From Tricholomella constricta (taxonomy: Eukaryota > Basidiomycota > Agaricomycetes > Agaricales > Lyophyllaceae), in assembly GCA_013368375.1 (NCBI GenBank), contig JAACJP010000029.1, positions 310,001 through 374,000 on the forward strand: a DNA stretch of 64,000 nucleotides, read 5' to 3'. This document shows, in pieces, positions 1 through 9,881 of the stretch (the first letter of the stretch is position 1; each line of letters begins with the position of its first letter). A program made the translations under genes and the position numbers. The notes below the pieces were generated by a model. The model made no database searches. It was not told the DNA's origin and was given only the letters and a program-made list of their open reading frames with translations.

Positions 1-1504
1 TCTTCCTCGTCCAGCAGCCGCGCCAACTTCTCCAGCGTCCCCATCCTCGACTACGCCCTGCTCGAGTCCTCCAAGCCCAATTTCATAGCGCAGGTAGCGA
101 CGCGCCCTGACTAATGTCGGCTTCCTATACCTCTCCAACCCACCCGTTTCCCAGTAGGACATCGCAGCGCTGATCGACTACATCCCGAAGCTCTTTGCGC
201 TGCCCCAGGAGGAGAAGGAGAAGATCCGGATGGTGCATTCGCCCCACTTCTTGGGTTACTCGAGGCTCGGTGCGGAGTTGACGAAAGATAAAGTCGATCA
301 TGGGGAACAGTTTGATTTTGCGACGAGGCATGAGACGCGCTGGAGGGAGGGCGAGGATGTGCCGGAGTATGGAAGGCTTTGGGGCCCGTCGCAGGTGTGT
401 TGCTCGTCTAAACTCTTCTTCTGTGGCTGATACACCTCCTTGCATTTCGTTTCTGCTTTCAGTGGCCGGAGGAGTCGCTCATCCCGGGATTCCATGCGGA
501 CGCTGGAACGATACCTCGACGAGGTACAAGCCCTCAGCTTTACCTTTATATCCCTGCTTTCAGAATCGTTCGGTCTCGCACCAGATGCGAGAAGATGCAA
601 CACCGGGCCAAGATCGTGCAGTATCCCGTCGTCACAGATCCGAGCGCGGACGACCAACGCGTTGGACCTCATTACGATGCTGAGTTCTTGACTTTCGTAC
701 GTGTCCCTTCCCCTCCACGATGTGTGGCAAATATAGCTCATCGAATCAAATTATCGACAGTCCTCCAAGCCTCGGCATATAAAGGTCTCCAAGTCCAAAA
801 CCTCACCGGCGAATGGATCGACGCGCCTTCTATCCCAGGAACATTCGCCGTCAACAAGGTACATCTCCCAGTTTCTATACAGCCAACCCCACTAATTGCC
901 AATCACGCCATATCCTATCCTCCGTGCAGCCCTCGAATTCGTCACTCAGGGTCTTGCACGCGCCACTTCACACCGCGTCCTCTCCCCGCGAGGGGCATCA
1001 GCACCGGGCGAGCCTGCACTCCCGCGCTACTCCGTGCCCTTCTTCCAGAACATCAGCCTCGACGTAAAGCTCGCTGAGAAGACACTTGAATGTGAGTAAC
1101 CCTTCATCTTTACTTATTCATTAGTTCGCTTGTGACATTAATTCAAACCATACTTGCTTTTATGCAGTCCCGCCCGAGATCCTCAAGCTCAAGGAAGGCA
1201 GAGGCAAAGTCGCCGCTACCGACTGTGCGTGCGCGTCACCTTTTTTCTCCCCTCGCTTTCCAAACTTTTTTATATGCAGCCGTCAATTTCTCGGAATTCG
1301 ACCGCGAGCCGTCCGGCCAGGTAGGGCTGTAAAGTACGTCTCCCCTCCCCTCCCCACAAGTTGCTTTCCTTAAGATCATTGACTGACCGTTCGTCGCCCC
1401 CCGGTTCCTAAAGGAGCCCCCCCGACGTCGCACAGAGGCACTACCCGGCGTTGTTCGAGAAGTACTTTCCGGAGGGGCTGCCTAGCGCCGGGAGCGCGTA
1501 TTGA
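1..1504 (+). pseudogene. 2-oxoglutarate/Fe(II) oxygenase (isopenicillin N synthase-like), 5'-truncated and decayed
   Basis: The translated pieces follow an isopenicillin N synthase-type 2OG oxygenase in order: LIDYIPKLFALPQEEKEKIR near 180, the metal-binding His-x-Asp (GPHYDAEF) near 670, GLQVQNLTGEWIDAPSIPGT near 790, the second metal His (ATSHRVLSP) near 965, the R-x-S-type RYSVPFFQN near 1025, and a C-terminus ending AGSAY near 1502. Ordinary GT-AG introns sit at about 395-462, 700-771, 860-930, 1092-1168 and 1225-1279. The frame is broken. The conserved NVGFLYLSNPPVS stretch (88-150) is preceded and followed by TAG codons, a one-base shift lies near 510, a second shift with missing residues near 595, and an extra C in a C7 run near 1420. 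This enzyme class does oxidative chemistry with Fe(II) and 2-oxoglutarate; substrates vary and cannot be read here. The start lies outside the window. Some indels could be assembly errors, but two stops plus three shifts favour a pseudogene. Confidence 0.7.
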
Positions 1505-1656
1505 TATTGATTTCTTGTGTTTGGTTGGTCGGTCCCTTCTTCCCCCCGGCCCCCCTCCCCTTTTTATATGGTTTATGATTCAGATTCAGGTGCGCGGGCG
1601 GTTGTACCTGTAGGATTGAAGATTGGATTGTCCTTCGGCACTCGGCACTCGGGCAT

Positions 1657-1680
1657 GGGACGGACGGACGGACGGACGGA
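1657..1680. repeat. (GGAC)n microsatellite
   Basis: About six units of GGAC lie in the 3' flank of the oxygenase pseudogene. The rest of 1505-1864 shows no gene; it holds the start region of the F-box gene. Confidence 0.8.
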
Positions 1681-1864
1681 GCGTACTGGATGAAAGAAAG
1701 GTGTAATATAGTACTGGATGTACAGTATATATATTCCGAGTGTCTTTGACGGTGTAACTACACTCGGCTAAACGAGAGTATACCTGCGTGGTGTTCCGGG
1801 TATCTATACAACCGTGAGGTACCTGTGATCCGATTGGCCAACCGCAGCCTTCAAACAAACCACG

Positions 1865-3161
1865 ATGTCGCTCTCATTGTCCATACCTGAAGATATCATC
1901 TCCGCTATCCTTGACCAGCTCTCGCCAGATATCGACAGTCTCAAACAGTGTTCCCTCGTTTCCCGATCTTTCCTCCCGCACTGCCAAAAACTCTTATTTT
2001 CCGACATCTGCCTCGACCATCCGACACGAAGTCGTAGACTTTATCATTTCATCACTAACAACCCATCGTTCATACCTTACATCCGCAGGATCAATATCAT
2101 CTCCATCTTCCGAGGTCCATCCCGTGATGATCCCGAATGGATGACATGCGAGGATACTTTGGCACCCCTCCTCCAGACATTGCATAATTTACACGCCTTT
2201 GGCCTCATCAATCAACCTCTGCGTCCCCTACCATGGCACAAACTCCCTGCGGACCTGAGATCCACAATTCTCAACCTATCAGTTCCGTCCATCACTCTCG
2301 ATAATGTAGCAAATGTGCCCATAGGCCTTTTTGGGCGATTCGTACGCCTGAAGAACCTGAAGCTCATGAGAATGAAGTCGGACCCTGGGCACCCTCTTGA
2401 TTTGGGACCTCTGGCATCTCTTTCTTCACCGCAGGGACCCACGGGGTATCTGGAATCACTCGTAATCTCGGGTTCTCCAATGTGTGGGAGGCACCTCATC
2501 ACCACATTGACAGATCCGCGTTCCTCTTTGAAGCTGTCGCGCCTCAAACACCTTGAACTTTTTTGGGATAATGGCTTCGCAGGCACCATCATGGAGGCGG
2601 CAGGACAATCACTACAGCGCGTCGTCTGGAAATATTTCGGTGCAGAGAGTAATTGTGCGTGCTGCCTCTTCAAGCTTCAACTCCCAAGCAAAACCAATGC
2701 TTACTGGCCCATATACTTTCCTCTTTCAAGATTACCCAACTCCATTTACTAGGTTCCCCTCCTCGTTCAGCGCGCTCCCGGCCCTGCGTTTCTTGACTAT
2801 TCACACCCAATTCGCGCGCGGACGCGCATGTGACCCGCTGCCGCCTCTCGCGCAAGCGCTCGCCGGGGCCACCCCCCGCGATGCCTGCGCGCTCGAGCAT
2901 CTCAAAGTTGACATCAACTTAAGAGGCATCTCGAAAGGCATGGCTCTCACCCCAAGCAACGTGAACACCGTCGACAAATACACGTTCTGGCCAGCTCTTG
3001 ATCAGGCCCTGGCACGACCGGGGGTGTACACGAAACTGAAGAGGGTAGAAATAGGCCTGCTGTGCTCTGGCGCTAGGGAGGCTTTTGCTGGGTTGTCCAA
3101 GCGGCGCATGCCGATGCTCGTCGCAAAGGGTGTATTGTACATGGAGTTCAAGACTAGGTAA
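1865..3161 (+). CDS. F-box protein with degenerate leucine-rich repeat region
   Basis: Two exons, 1865-2654 and 2731-3161, join in frame across a 76-bp GT-AG intron to give 406 aa. Residues 6-50 form an F-box: IPEDIISAILDQLSP, then SLKQCSLVSRSFLPHCQKLL. The remainder has scattered L-x-x-L patterns (LKNLKLMRM, LESLVISGS, LKHLELFW, LRFLTIHT) typical of the loose LRR-like C-termini of basidiomycete F-box proteins. Such proteins act as substrate receptors of SCF ubiquitin ligases, and the substrate cannot be inferred. The start is the first ATG of the frame and is followed at once by the F-box. No lesions are seen, and codon use looks like an ordinary host gene rather than the transposon DNA that follows. 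An alternative acceptor at 2752 breaks the frame, so 2730 is preferred. Confidence 0.85.
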
Positions 3162-3843
3162 GGTGTAGCCGTTGAACGGCAAGACCAAGTTCTGATCGTT
3201 TCAACTTGTCCACAGCTCGCGACCGTGCAAATGGTCTCCTTCACCGCGATTCGTCTATTAGATTTAGTACAGTCCTAGAACACCTAGATACGATGTCTCA
3301 GTGTTGGCGCGCGAGAGCGGGGGCAACAGCTGAGGTGACTGTGAACATTCGAGGTATATTTGTACGTAGCAAACTACGAGCTAAACTACGAATAGGAGAA
3401 CAAAAAGGAAGCTCTCGACGAGAGCAGTAAGTAAATGGAATAGTATGAGTATGCAGGAAAGATACCGTGCATACTACTAGCGAGAAAAGTGCCGCGCGCC
3501 ACGAGTAGGCGCGCGTGAGCGATGCGCGTCAGGGATGTGTCAGGGTCGCGTGTGCTCGGGCCGATTGCAATTCCAACATCGTCATATAGCCGGGTTTCAG
3601 ACAACCATTCCAGGGCACCCGATGTTATTTATTGACCTGACAATAAGGTACCCGCCATCCGACATCAAGGTGGAACGGACACAGTCAATATCAATGTGGT
3701 AGTGCAGCTGGAAGTCAGATATTGTTGTACAGCTGGCCAGTAGGATACCTTAGCACCAGGTTGTCGGTTCAGGTGAATGCTAGTGGATTTACATCCATAT
3801 TTCATACGTTCAAGGTTCACCTGGACACATGCAACTGATGACA
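3162..3843. other. Intergenic, no gene seen
   Basis: Short ORFs here lack family resemblance and start context. The stretch separates the host F-box gene from the first transposon relic. Confidence 0.6.
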
Positions 3844-4510
3844 TTATTCTAACGGACCTCCAGGCTCGAGCTCGAGTTCATTTCTAACCTCATTACCAGT
3901 CCTTCTACGTTTCGAAGATGTAGGCTGCTTCTCGTTCAACCCCTTCCTTTTTTCTGCAGCCTTTTCCGCCGTCGCCGTGCGCTTGATAGTCTGAGTAACT
4001 CGCAGCTGCTGCGCCAGTTCCTGATGGTGGGCAGTCCAGTCGAGGGCATACGGGATCGGCACAGTGAGGTTGCGAGGTAATGCTGCGCGGATAAGATGAG
4101 CATTGTGCAGTGTGTGGGTGTTCAAAATGAATTGTTGCATGCTTTCGTGCTCAATGCATTTTTCGGTGTTGCCAGATAGGGTTCGTTCCTGCCTTACCGG
4201 ATGCTCACCCGATGCGGTACACTTCGCGCGCTGACAGTCGAGCTGAGCATTGAAGTGGAACAGGACATGCTTTCAGGTAAAGTTCGGGTCAATCACCCTA
4301 TCCTGACAAATGACTTACAAGACATACCTTTGCATTGATGATAACAATGGACTCTTCTTCAAGCCGTCTTGTCAACACTGGCATCTCGAACAGCTCGTGT
4401 CACGTCCCTGAGACCTGAAATACATCTAGAACAACATAAGACATTGGACCTTCAGTGTCGGCTTCCTGTAGGATGTGAATGGTTTTTCCAGCAATCGGGG
4501 CGCTGTCTGC
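3844..4510 (-). pseudogene. 3' part of a transposon-linked basidiomycete protein, disrupted
   Basis: Read on the minus strand, an upstream exon (about 4510-4336) gives ILQEADTEGPMSYVVLDVFQ, then an in-frame TGA, then HELFEMPVLTRRLEEESIVI. After an intron of about 50 bp a second exon (about 4275-3844) gives HVLFHFNAQLDCQRAKCTAS, then RQERTLSGNTEKCIEHESMQ, then the tail ending in a basic KRRRTGNE stretch and an acidic ELELEPGG end. I recall very similar C-termini in repeated genes near KDZ transposons of Agaricomycetes, but I cannot name a domain. The TGA could be a CGA-to-TGA change. The 5' part of the gene is missing, so this is a relic. Confidence 0.6.
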
Positions 4511-4799
4511 CTATAAGTACAAGGTAAATAAATGGCTAGGCTCCGAAGTAGTTCAAGGCCTACCTCGGGAGCCAATGGGGACCGAGAAAAAACCCATGTA
4601 CCAACCTTGCACTTGTCCTGTGATTGTGCGATAAGAGTGATGGCCTGATGCGACCTAGTACAGAATCCTCAGTGTTCGGGAGAAAGGAAGAACAGCTATG
4701 ATATTGAATATACCTAGTACGGACTAGAGAGAATAAGATAAGTAGGAAGAGAAAGCATGTAAGAGACTATACGTACATCGTCAGTGTTCCGGAGAAAGG

Positions 4800-6160
4800 A
4801 AGAACAGCTGAGGATGGCGAGACGGTGGTGGTGGTGGTGGTGGTGGCAGGGCGGTGGTTGGTTGGGGTAGGGACACTGGCACCGGGAATTTAGCCCCGGC
4901 GTGCAAGTCCGCGGCTCCACCGCTGTGTCCATATCTGTGGTGCCCACTGCGGCGTGGAAGTTGTCAGACTCCTGGGCACCAAGTGGCAGTTGAGGCTCTT
5001 CTAGGCCATCTGCTGCCGCGGCATCGACATTGTTGAGAGGGGGACTCACCCTCGGACTCACTTGCCTCCTGCATCACCACCCTCTTCCTAAACACCTGAC
5101 CCTCCATGCAGTCCACTCGGTCTGTCAGAACCGCAATGGATGCTGACATCTGGTGGACCGCCTCTGTCAACACTCCAACCTGTCAAGACATCTTCCTGAG
5201 AGCCTCAGAGTAGCCCTCCCTCCCTTGCTCCAGCTGCTCAATCTTGGCCTCCTGGGAAGCGACCTCAGAACGGAGGTTTGTGGCATCCTCATCCATGGTG
5301 TCGGCAAAGTCTTCCAGCTCACGCACTGTCCCCTTGATTGACCTGATGGCGGACAACATTTCGTCGTCATTTACCGCGGCATCAGGGGCCGGGGCCACCG
5401 CGGTGATGGGAGGAATAGAGGCCGCAGTGGGGGGAGCGGTGGGAGCACCAGGAGTGGGGGCCGGGGCCTTGCGAGATGCACCTCTATCTTTTCCTACTCT
5501 TAATTAGCTTTGAAACTGAAATACAAATTTTACACTTACTTGGTTTGCTGGGCCCAGCGACCGGGACCTCATCGCCCACCACTCTCGAAGTGCCAGCTGA
5601 CTTCTTCCTCATGGGACCATATGTGCAGTGCCTCTTCTTGTCACGGCAAGCTTGACATGCCATGGCTGAGGATGCTTGCTTCCTGCATTCTTGATTGAAG
5701 CGAACACAGGCACTGCAGGGCGGGTGGTAGAGTGTCAGGTTGTAGGGGGCGGGGGCTGTTCTCCGGGCACCAGCAGGGTCCTCTCTGAGTCAACTCCCAT
5801 GTAAGTCGTCTCCCTACCACTTTCTGCTCCCAGTGCGGTGAAGGTGGCCGCGATCGATGAGTGGATGGGCTCCCCCGCTGTGATGGTCGTCTTGTGGGGG
5901 GTGTGGGGGGGTGCCGGTGCCTTTTGCTTACCCTTGTCCTTCTTGGTGGCCTTGGGTTTGGGAGCGCGGGCCTTTGCCACCGCGGCCGTGGGCGCTGCGG
6001 CCTCCTCCTCTCTCTTCCGCGCTGCAGCCTCCTCCTCCTCTCTCTTCCGCCCTCTGTTGATGCACGGATCACGGAACACTGGATAGTCAGCCAACGACTG
6101 CGCACGTTGGTACACCAAGTCCTCAAACTGGCGATAACCAAAACCGATTTGAAATTATCC
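4800..6160 (-). pseudogene. Transposon-borne coiled-coil protein with Zn2Cys6-like cluster, disrupted
   Basis: Minus-strand pieces in order: QIGFGYRQFEDLVYQRAQSL (about 6155-6100); a Lys/Glu/Ala-rich coiled segment with RKREEEEAAARKREEE; a cysteine cluster near 5720-5600 with spacing C-x2-C-x6-C-x9-C-x2-C-x6-C, its second half reading CQACRDKKRHC; then, after an intron, a coiled coil (MLSAIRSIKGTVRELEDFAD, 5398-5183). An in-frame TGA at 5183 is followed by more coiled coil (VLTEAVHQMSASIAVLTDRV), then a one-base shift near 5045 into an Ala/Glu-rich tail. The cysteine spacing matches fungal Zn(II)2Cys6 DNA-binding clusters, which is how I read it; DNA binding is inference. It parallels the gene at 9882-11141. 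The low-complexity histidine-coding run near 4826-4846 lies beyond the likely end. Confidence 0.6.
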
Positions 6161-6293
6161 TATAAAACGCCTTGTCTAGTCATTCACAGAGAGGATCCGG
6201 CCGCACTACGGAGTTCTGTCTCCAGGAGCCACTCGATCATAAATCTGAACCGATGTCCCCTGCCAATCAAAAACCTCTTGCCGATCCAGAAAG

Positions 6294-6893
6294 CGCCACA
6301 CTCTCTAAAAAGAGTCGCGCGGTACCAAGCTTGGCGACACTTCTCTCAATAAGCCAGTAAAAACACCTGCCTCGTCGGCTCACGAAAGGCGGTCCAGTCA
6401 TATAGTCTAAAAACATACCCATGTAGTACCTACACAGCCAGTGAATTACAGCCCGTATTTTCCCTCATATACAGAGTTAACAGCTCAAAAACCGTTGTCT
6501 CCGTCGTCTCCAAACCGTTCTCATCATATAAACTCATTGCAAACCATCACCACCATTGTAAAACTCGTAACCACCGTTGCTGTCAGCTCGTACTCGTCAC
6601 TCGAACCCGTGAGTTCTCCGTATGACCTCGTTCGTCTTGTTGTCGCACAACCAACACCAAAAATCACGTCGTCAACCCGTTCCAACTGGGAACAATCACA
6701 TACTATCACATCCGTTGCATCATTGTCAGTTCGACTAATTACGAGTCGGATCATCCTCTACCTTCGTCAAACTACTCTTTCTAACCCTGCACACTCGCCT
6801 GTTTGGGAACTTTTAACACTTCTTGCCCCCTATACTTGTTAATTGTTTTGTTGTTGTGCACAGCACCTACAGGCCTTCTAGCTCTATCATTCT
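6294..6893 (+). repeat. Dispersed ~600-bp repeat, copy 1 (LTR- or promoter-like)
   Basis: This matches 11454-12062 in the same orientation. Shared blocks include CAGTGAATTACAGCCCGTAT, ATAGCTCAAAAACC-type and GTTTGGGAACTTTTAACACT, and both end in CACCTACAGGCCTTCTAGC. The similarity stops right after CTATCA, which in copy 2 is just before the ATG of the coiled-coil gene. It may therefore be an LTR plus leader or a shared 5' region. The downstream 6894-7126 stretch has an open frame but nothing I recognise. Confidence 0.75.
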
Positions 6894-7126
6894 GGAGCCC
6901 ACCGCGAGGGTTTTAAAAACCACGACCGAACACGCAACCTCATTCCTCCTTTTCATAAAAACTTCCGAGTCACCGACCATTCCGCCCGCGACCCGACAAG
7001 AAGCCAAAGCCCGAACCCTTCGTGCCGAAACCCGTGCTGCCTTCGGACAAGCCGACACCGACTCAGAATTGCTCTCCCTGCTCTTCTGCTCAGTAACCCC
7101 ACACCGCGCGATCCACAACAACCTCA

Positions 7127-7594
7127 TGTTAGGGCGACCTCACGAGCAGAGCTGAGTCGTACTGGCAGAGGGGAATCCGAAGTTATATTAAGTACAGTAA
7201 GGAATGTAAAGAGGGGCTTACCTGGCAGAGGGGAATCGGAAGAGAATAGACTAAGGGTCCCCAATGCCAGTAGGCCGACTATATACGAGTACTGTACATA
7301 ATAATCAAGGAATGGTCTGCGGCGCGTGTATGGACACATTCCCGACGCTGTCTGATCCTCGTGGCTCAGGGTACGTGCACGAGTTGGGGCAGCCGACGTC
7401 GGGATGTCAGGTGGTCGGGATCGGCGTCGGGCGTGCACAGAGAGAGATGGGAAAAGACAGGAAGTGTGTAAGTATATACACCGACGCTTTGGTCGGAGCG
7501 TTGGGGGTCGGGATCGCGAACGGTCAGGAACGATCACATGAGCGGGGGGACGATCGGTGAGCATCAGAGGGCGCGAAAGGGAGTTCCTCTAACA
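7127..7594 (-). repeat. Chromovirus LTR (copy A, 468 bp)
   Basis: It starts TGTTAGGG and ends TAACA, the same terminal dinucleotides and inner blocks (AGAGGGGAATC, CGTGGCTCAGGGTAC) as the 491-bp LTRs of the nested chromovirus, read here in reverse complement. It lies immediately downstream of a minus-strand pol fragment, so it is the 3' LTR of a minus-strand element. Confidence 0.85.
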
Positions 7595-7970
7595 TCACCC
7601 CTCCTCTTGAATTGCAACGGCTCGGTGCGGGGTGACAGTGGCGAAGACGGCGGGGGACAGAGTGAAGATGCCACGGATGTGGCGCGCGGCGTCGGGATTG
7701 TCGCGGTGGAATTTGCGAACCAGGTTGGGGGCAGTGACATTCTCCCGGGGCTCCCACAAAGCTTCTTCGTAGCCGTAGCCTTTCCACAAGATCTTGTACT
7801 GGAGTTTTTTGCGGAAGATGCGGCTGTCAAGGATTTTGTGGACTTCGTAATGGGGCTCATCGTCGATGATGTCTGGGGGTGGCGGTGGATTGGACTGTCG
7901 ACCTTCAATAGGGTCAGCGACGGCGGGGACAAGCTTTATGACGTGGAAGACCGGGTGGATGCGCTTCATG
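7595..7970 (-). pseudogene. Chromovirus pol fragment: end of integrase and chromodomain
   Basis: The minus-strand frame from 7970 to 7595 reads MKRIHPVFHVIKLVPAVADP at its upstream edge. A chromodomain (YEVHKILDSRIFRKKLQYKI, then LWKGYGYEEALWEPRENV) follows, and the frame ends at a stop next to LTR copy A. It is the same family as pol at 25567-27258, with scattered differences. The fragment is cut exactly where the KDZ element begins (7971), so the KDZ element, or a recombinant of it, landed in this gene. Confidence 0.85.
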
Positions 7971-8905
7971 CACATACAGGCACTACAATGTAGCGTGTCC
8001 CACTGTCCAGCGGGGCCATACATGTAGCCGTGGTTGACGGCACCAGCGGGACCCCTACATGTAGCCGTGTGGCACGGTGTCAGCGGGGTCTCTACATGTA
8101 GTCATCTGGCACAGTACCAGCGGGCCCGCTGGTGCTGCAATGGGCCCATATGGTGCTGGATGGCTGGGTGGGGGCTACACTACCCATGTCTGCGGACCTC
8201 CGCGGATCGTTGTCCGGGGCCCCACCCACTACAGCGGGCAGTGGGGCAGCGGGGTGGGGGCTAGCGGGGCACTACCCACGTCTGTGGACCTCCGCGGATC
8301 ATTGTCTGGGGGCCCACCCAGCACTACAGCGGGCCGATATGCTGCCGTGGGGGCTACACTACCCATGTCTGCGGATCTCCGCGGATCGTTGTCCGGGGCC
8401 CCACCCAGCACTACAGCAGGCTGATATGGTGCTGGGGGGCTGGGGGCTACACTACCCATGTCTGCGGACCTCCACAGATCGTTGTCCGGGGCCCCACCCA
8501 GCATTACAGCGGGCTGCGGGGCAGCGGGGTGGGGGCTAGCGGGGCACTACCCACGTCTGCGGACCTCCGCGGATCATTGTCTGGGGGCTCACCCAGCACT
8601 ACAGCGGGCCGATATGCTGCTGTGGGGGGTGGGCTGGCGGCACATTACCCATGTCCGCGGACCGCCCCAGATCATCTTTGGGCACACTCAGCGATGTAGC
8701 GGGACCACTACATGTAGCTGTCTGGCACGGCATCAGTGGGCCCACTGGAGCACCAGCGGGATGCCTATATGTAGCCATGTGCCGGCGGGGCCCTACATGT
8801 AGTCATCTGACATGGTACCAGCAGGCCTATGGGCAGGCTTGTGGGGAATTGGCTATGTCCGCGGACCTCCGCAGGTCAGTGTCAGGGCACACCCAGCACT
8901 GCAAC
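7971..8905 (+). repeat. Left terminal inverted repeat of the KDZ element
   Basis: It begins CACATACAGGCACTACAATG. It is built from repeated palindromic modules: CTACATGTAG near 8060 and 8092, AGCGGGCCCGCT-type near 8129, and GTCCGCGGAC-type through 8170-8890, with iterations of a GGGGCCCACCCA-type block. It matches the reverse complement of 32372-33380, including the inner end GTCAGGGCACACCCAG. The open frames crossing it are by-products of GC-rich repeats. Confidence 0.8.
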
Positions 8906-9057
8906 GGCCAATAGAGGGTGTTTGTCTCCAAAACAATGCATGTCGGCGGGAGTTATGATGCCCGCAGAGCTCCGTCATCAAGAAGGGTTTGCAAGAATAT
9001 TTATATAAAAGCTATTGACACAAGTGCACATAACTATGATGAGTCCAATCCCCCTTC

Positions 9058-9625
9058 TTATAAATCGTCCCCCTGAGGCCCGTCAATTTCATCATGCATG
9101 GTGCGGAATGCACTCAGAGCACTTTGCTCACTGTGAAGTTTGGCAACCTCCACCAGAAGCTGACAAGCCGCGGAGGCATATGATACGTTGTGGAGTTGTT
9201 GAAATGCTTTGATCTCAGCATGGAGACCAAGGAGCTCTTGCTGGGTCATTGGCTAATAAATGACTGTTAGTTTTGTTAAAAATGTGCAAGTAAACGATTT
9301 ACAGGGTCCGTGGGGATTACAACGGAGCCGGAGGCTAGTGTCAGGAAACCCCCCTCCCTGTGCATATGTGGCTTATCAGATAGGTCAGCCATGAAATACG
9401 ATAATCAGCAATGGCTCCGCTTACCCCCGGATCTGCCTCAGCCTTCTTCAACTCTTTTGCCTTTAGTGCCTCAGTGAGCAGCTTCTGCTCCGTAGAAGCG
9501 GCCAAAAATTGGGGCACAAGGTACTCATTACCGCCAGACTTGATTACAACATGTTCGCGGAGCGGAGCGGACTGTATGTCTGCGGGGTTGGATTGCGCAG
9601 AGGTTGATGGGTTATCAGTGTTCAT
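9058..9625 (-). CDS. Small KDZ-cargo protein of unknown function
   Basis: Three exons on the minus strand: 9625-9425 (67 codons, starting MNTDNPSTSAQSNPADIQSA), about 9357-9303 (EGGFLTLASGSVVIPTDP) and 9252-9058 (MTQQELLGLHAEIKAFQQLH, ending EIDGPQGDDL). The splice sites are good, but the exon 1/2 join is one base off next to a G-run, so a small indel or assembly error is possible. The product of about 150 aa is helical and charged with no motif I recognise. It lies just inside the left TIR, is transcribed toward it, and is divergent from the coiled-coil/zinc gene at 9882. The ~250 bp between them (9626-9881) must hold both promoters. Confidence 0.5.
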
Positions 9626-9881
9626 TCATGTGAGGTGTTCAGTAGTGCCTGGACAAGGTCTGGAAGAGCCTCGACTTTTATGGTCTGGAACGGCCTTGAC
9701 CTTCAACGTGTGATAAGAACCTGGTAAAACAATGAGGAATGATTGATAAGAGAAAAAGATTATATTTAGACAGGATTGTCACGTGACATTTGTTTAAATT
9801 TTCAAAATTTTGCCCTCTCTTCCTCTCTCACATCCGCAACCCCGCGCCCCAACCTGCACTCCAACTCCGCGCACTAACTCC

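Noticed and set aside
88..150. Intron in the oxygenase gene with good-looking GT and AG ends
   Set aside because: The segment encodes the conserved NVGFLYLSNPPVS stretch of the family, so it is exon sequence with lesions and not an intron.
4826..4846. GGT run encoding polyhistidine on the minus strand
   Set aside because: Simple trinucleotide repeat, probably 3' of the coding part.
8034..8914. Overlapping open frames in the left TIR on both strands
   Set aside because: They are shadows of the palindrome-rich repeat and are mirrored in the right TIR.
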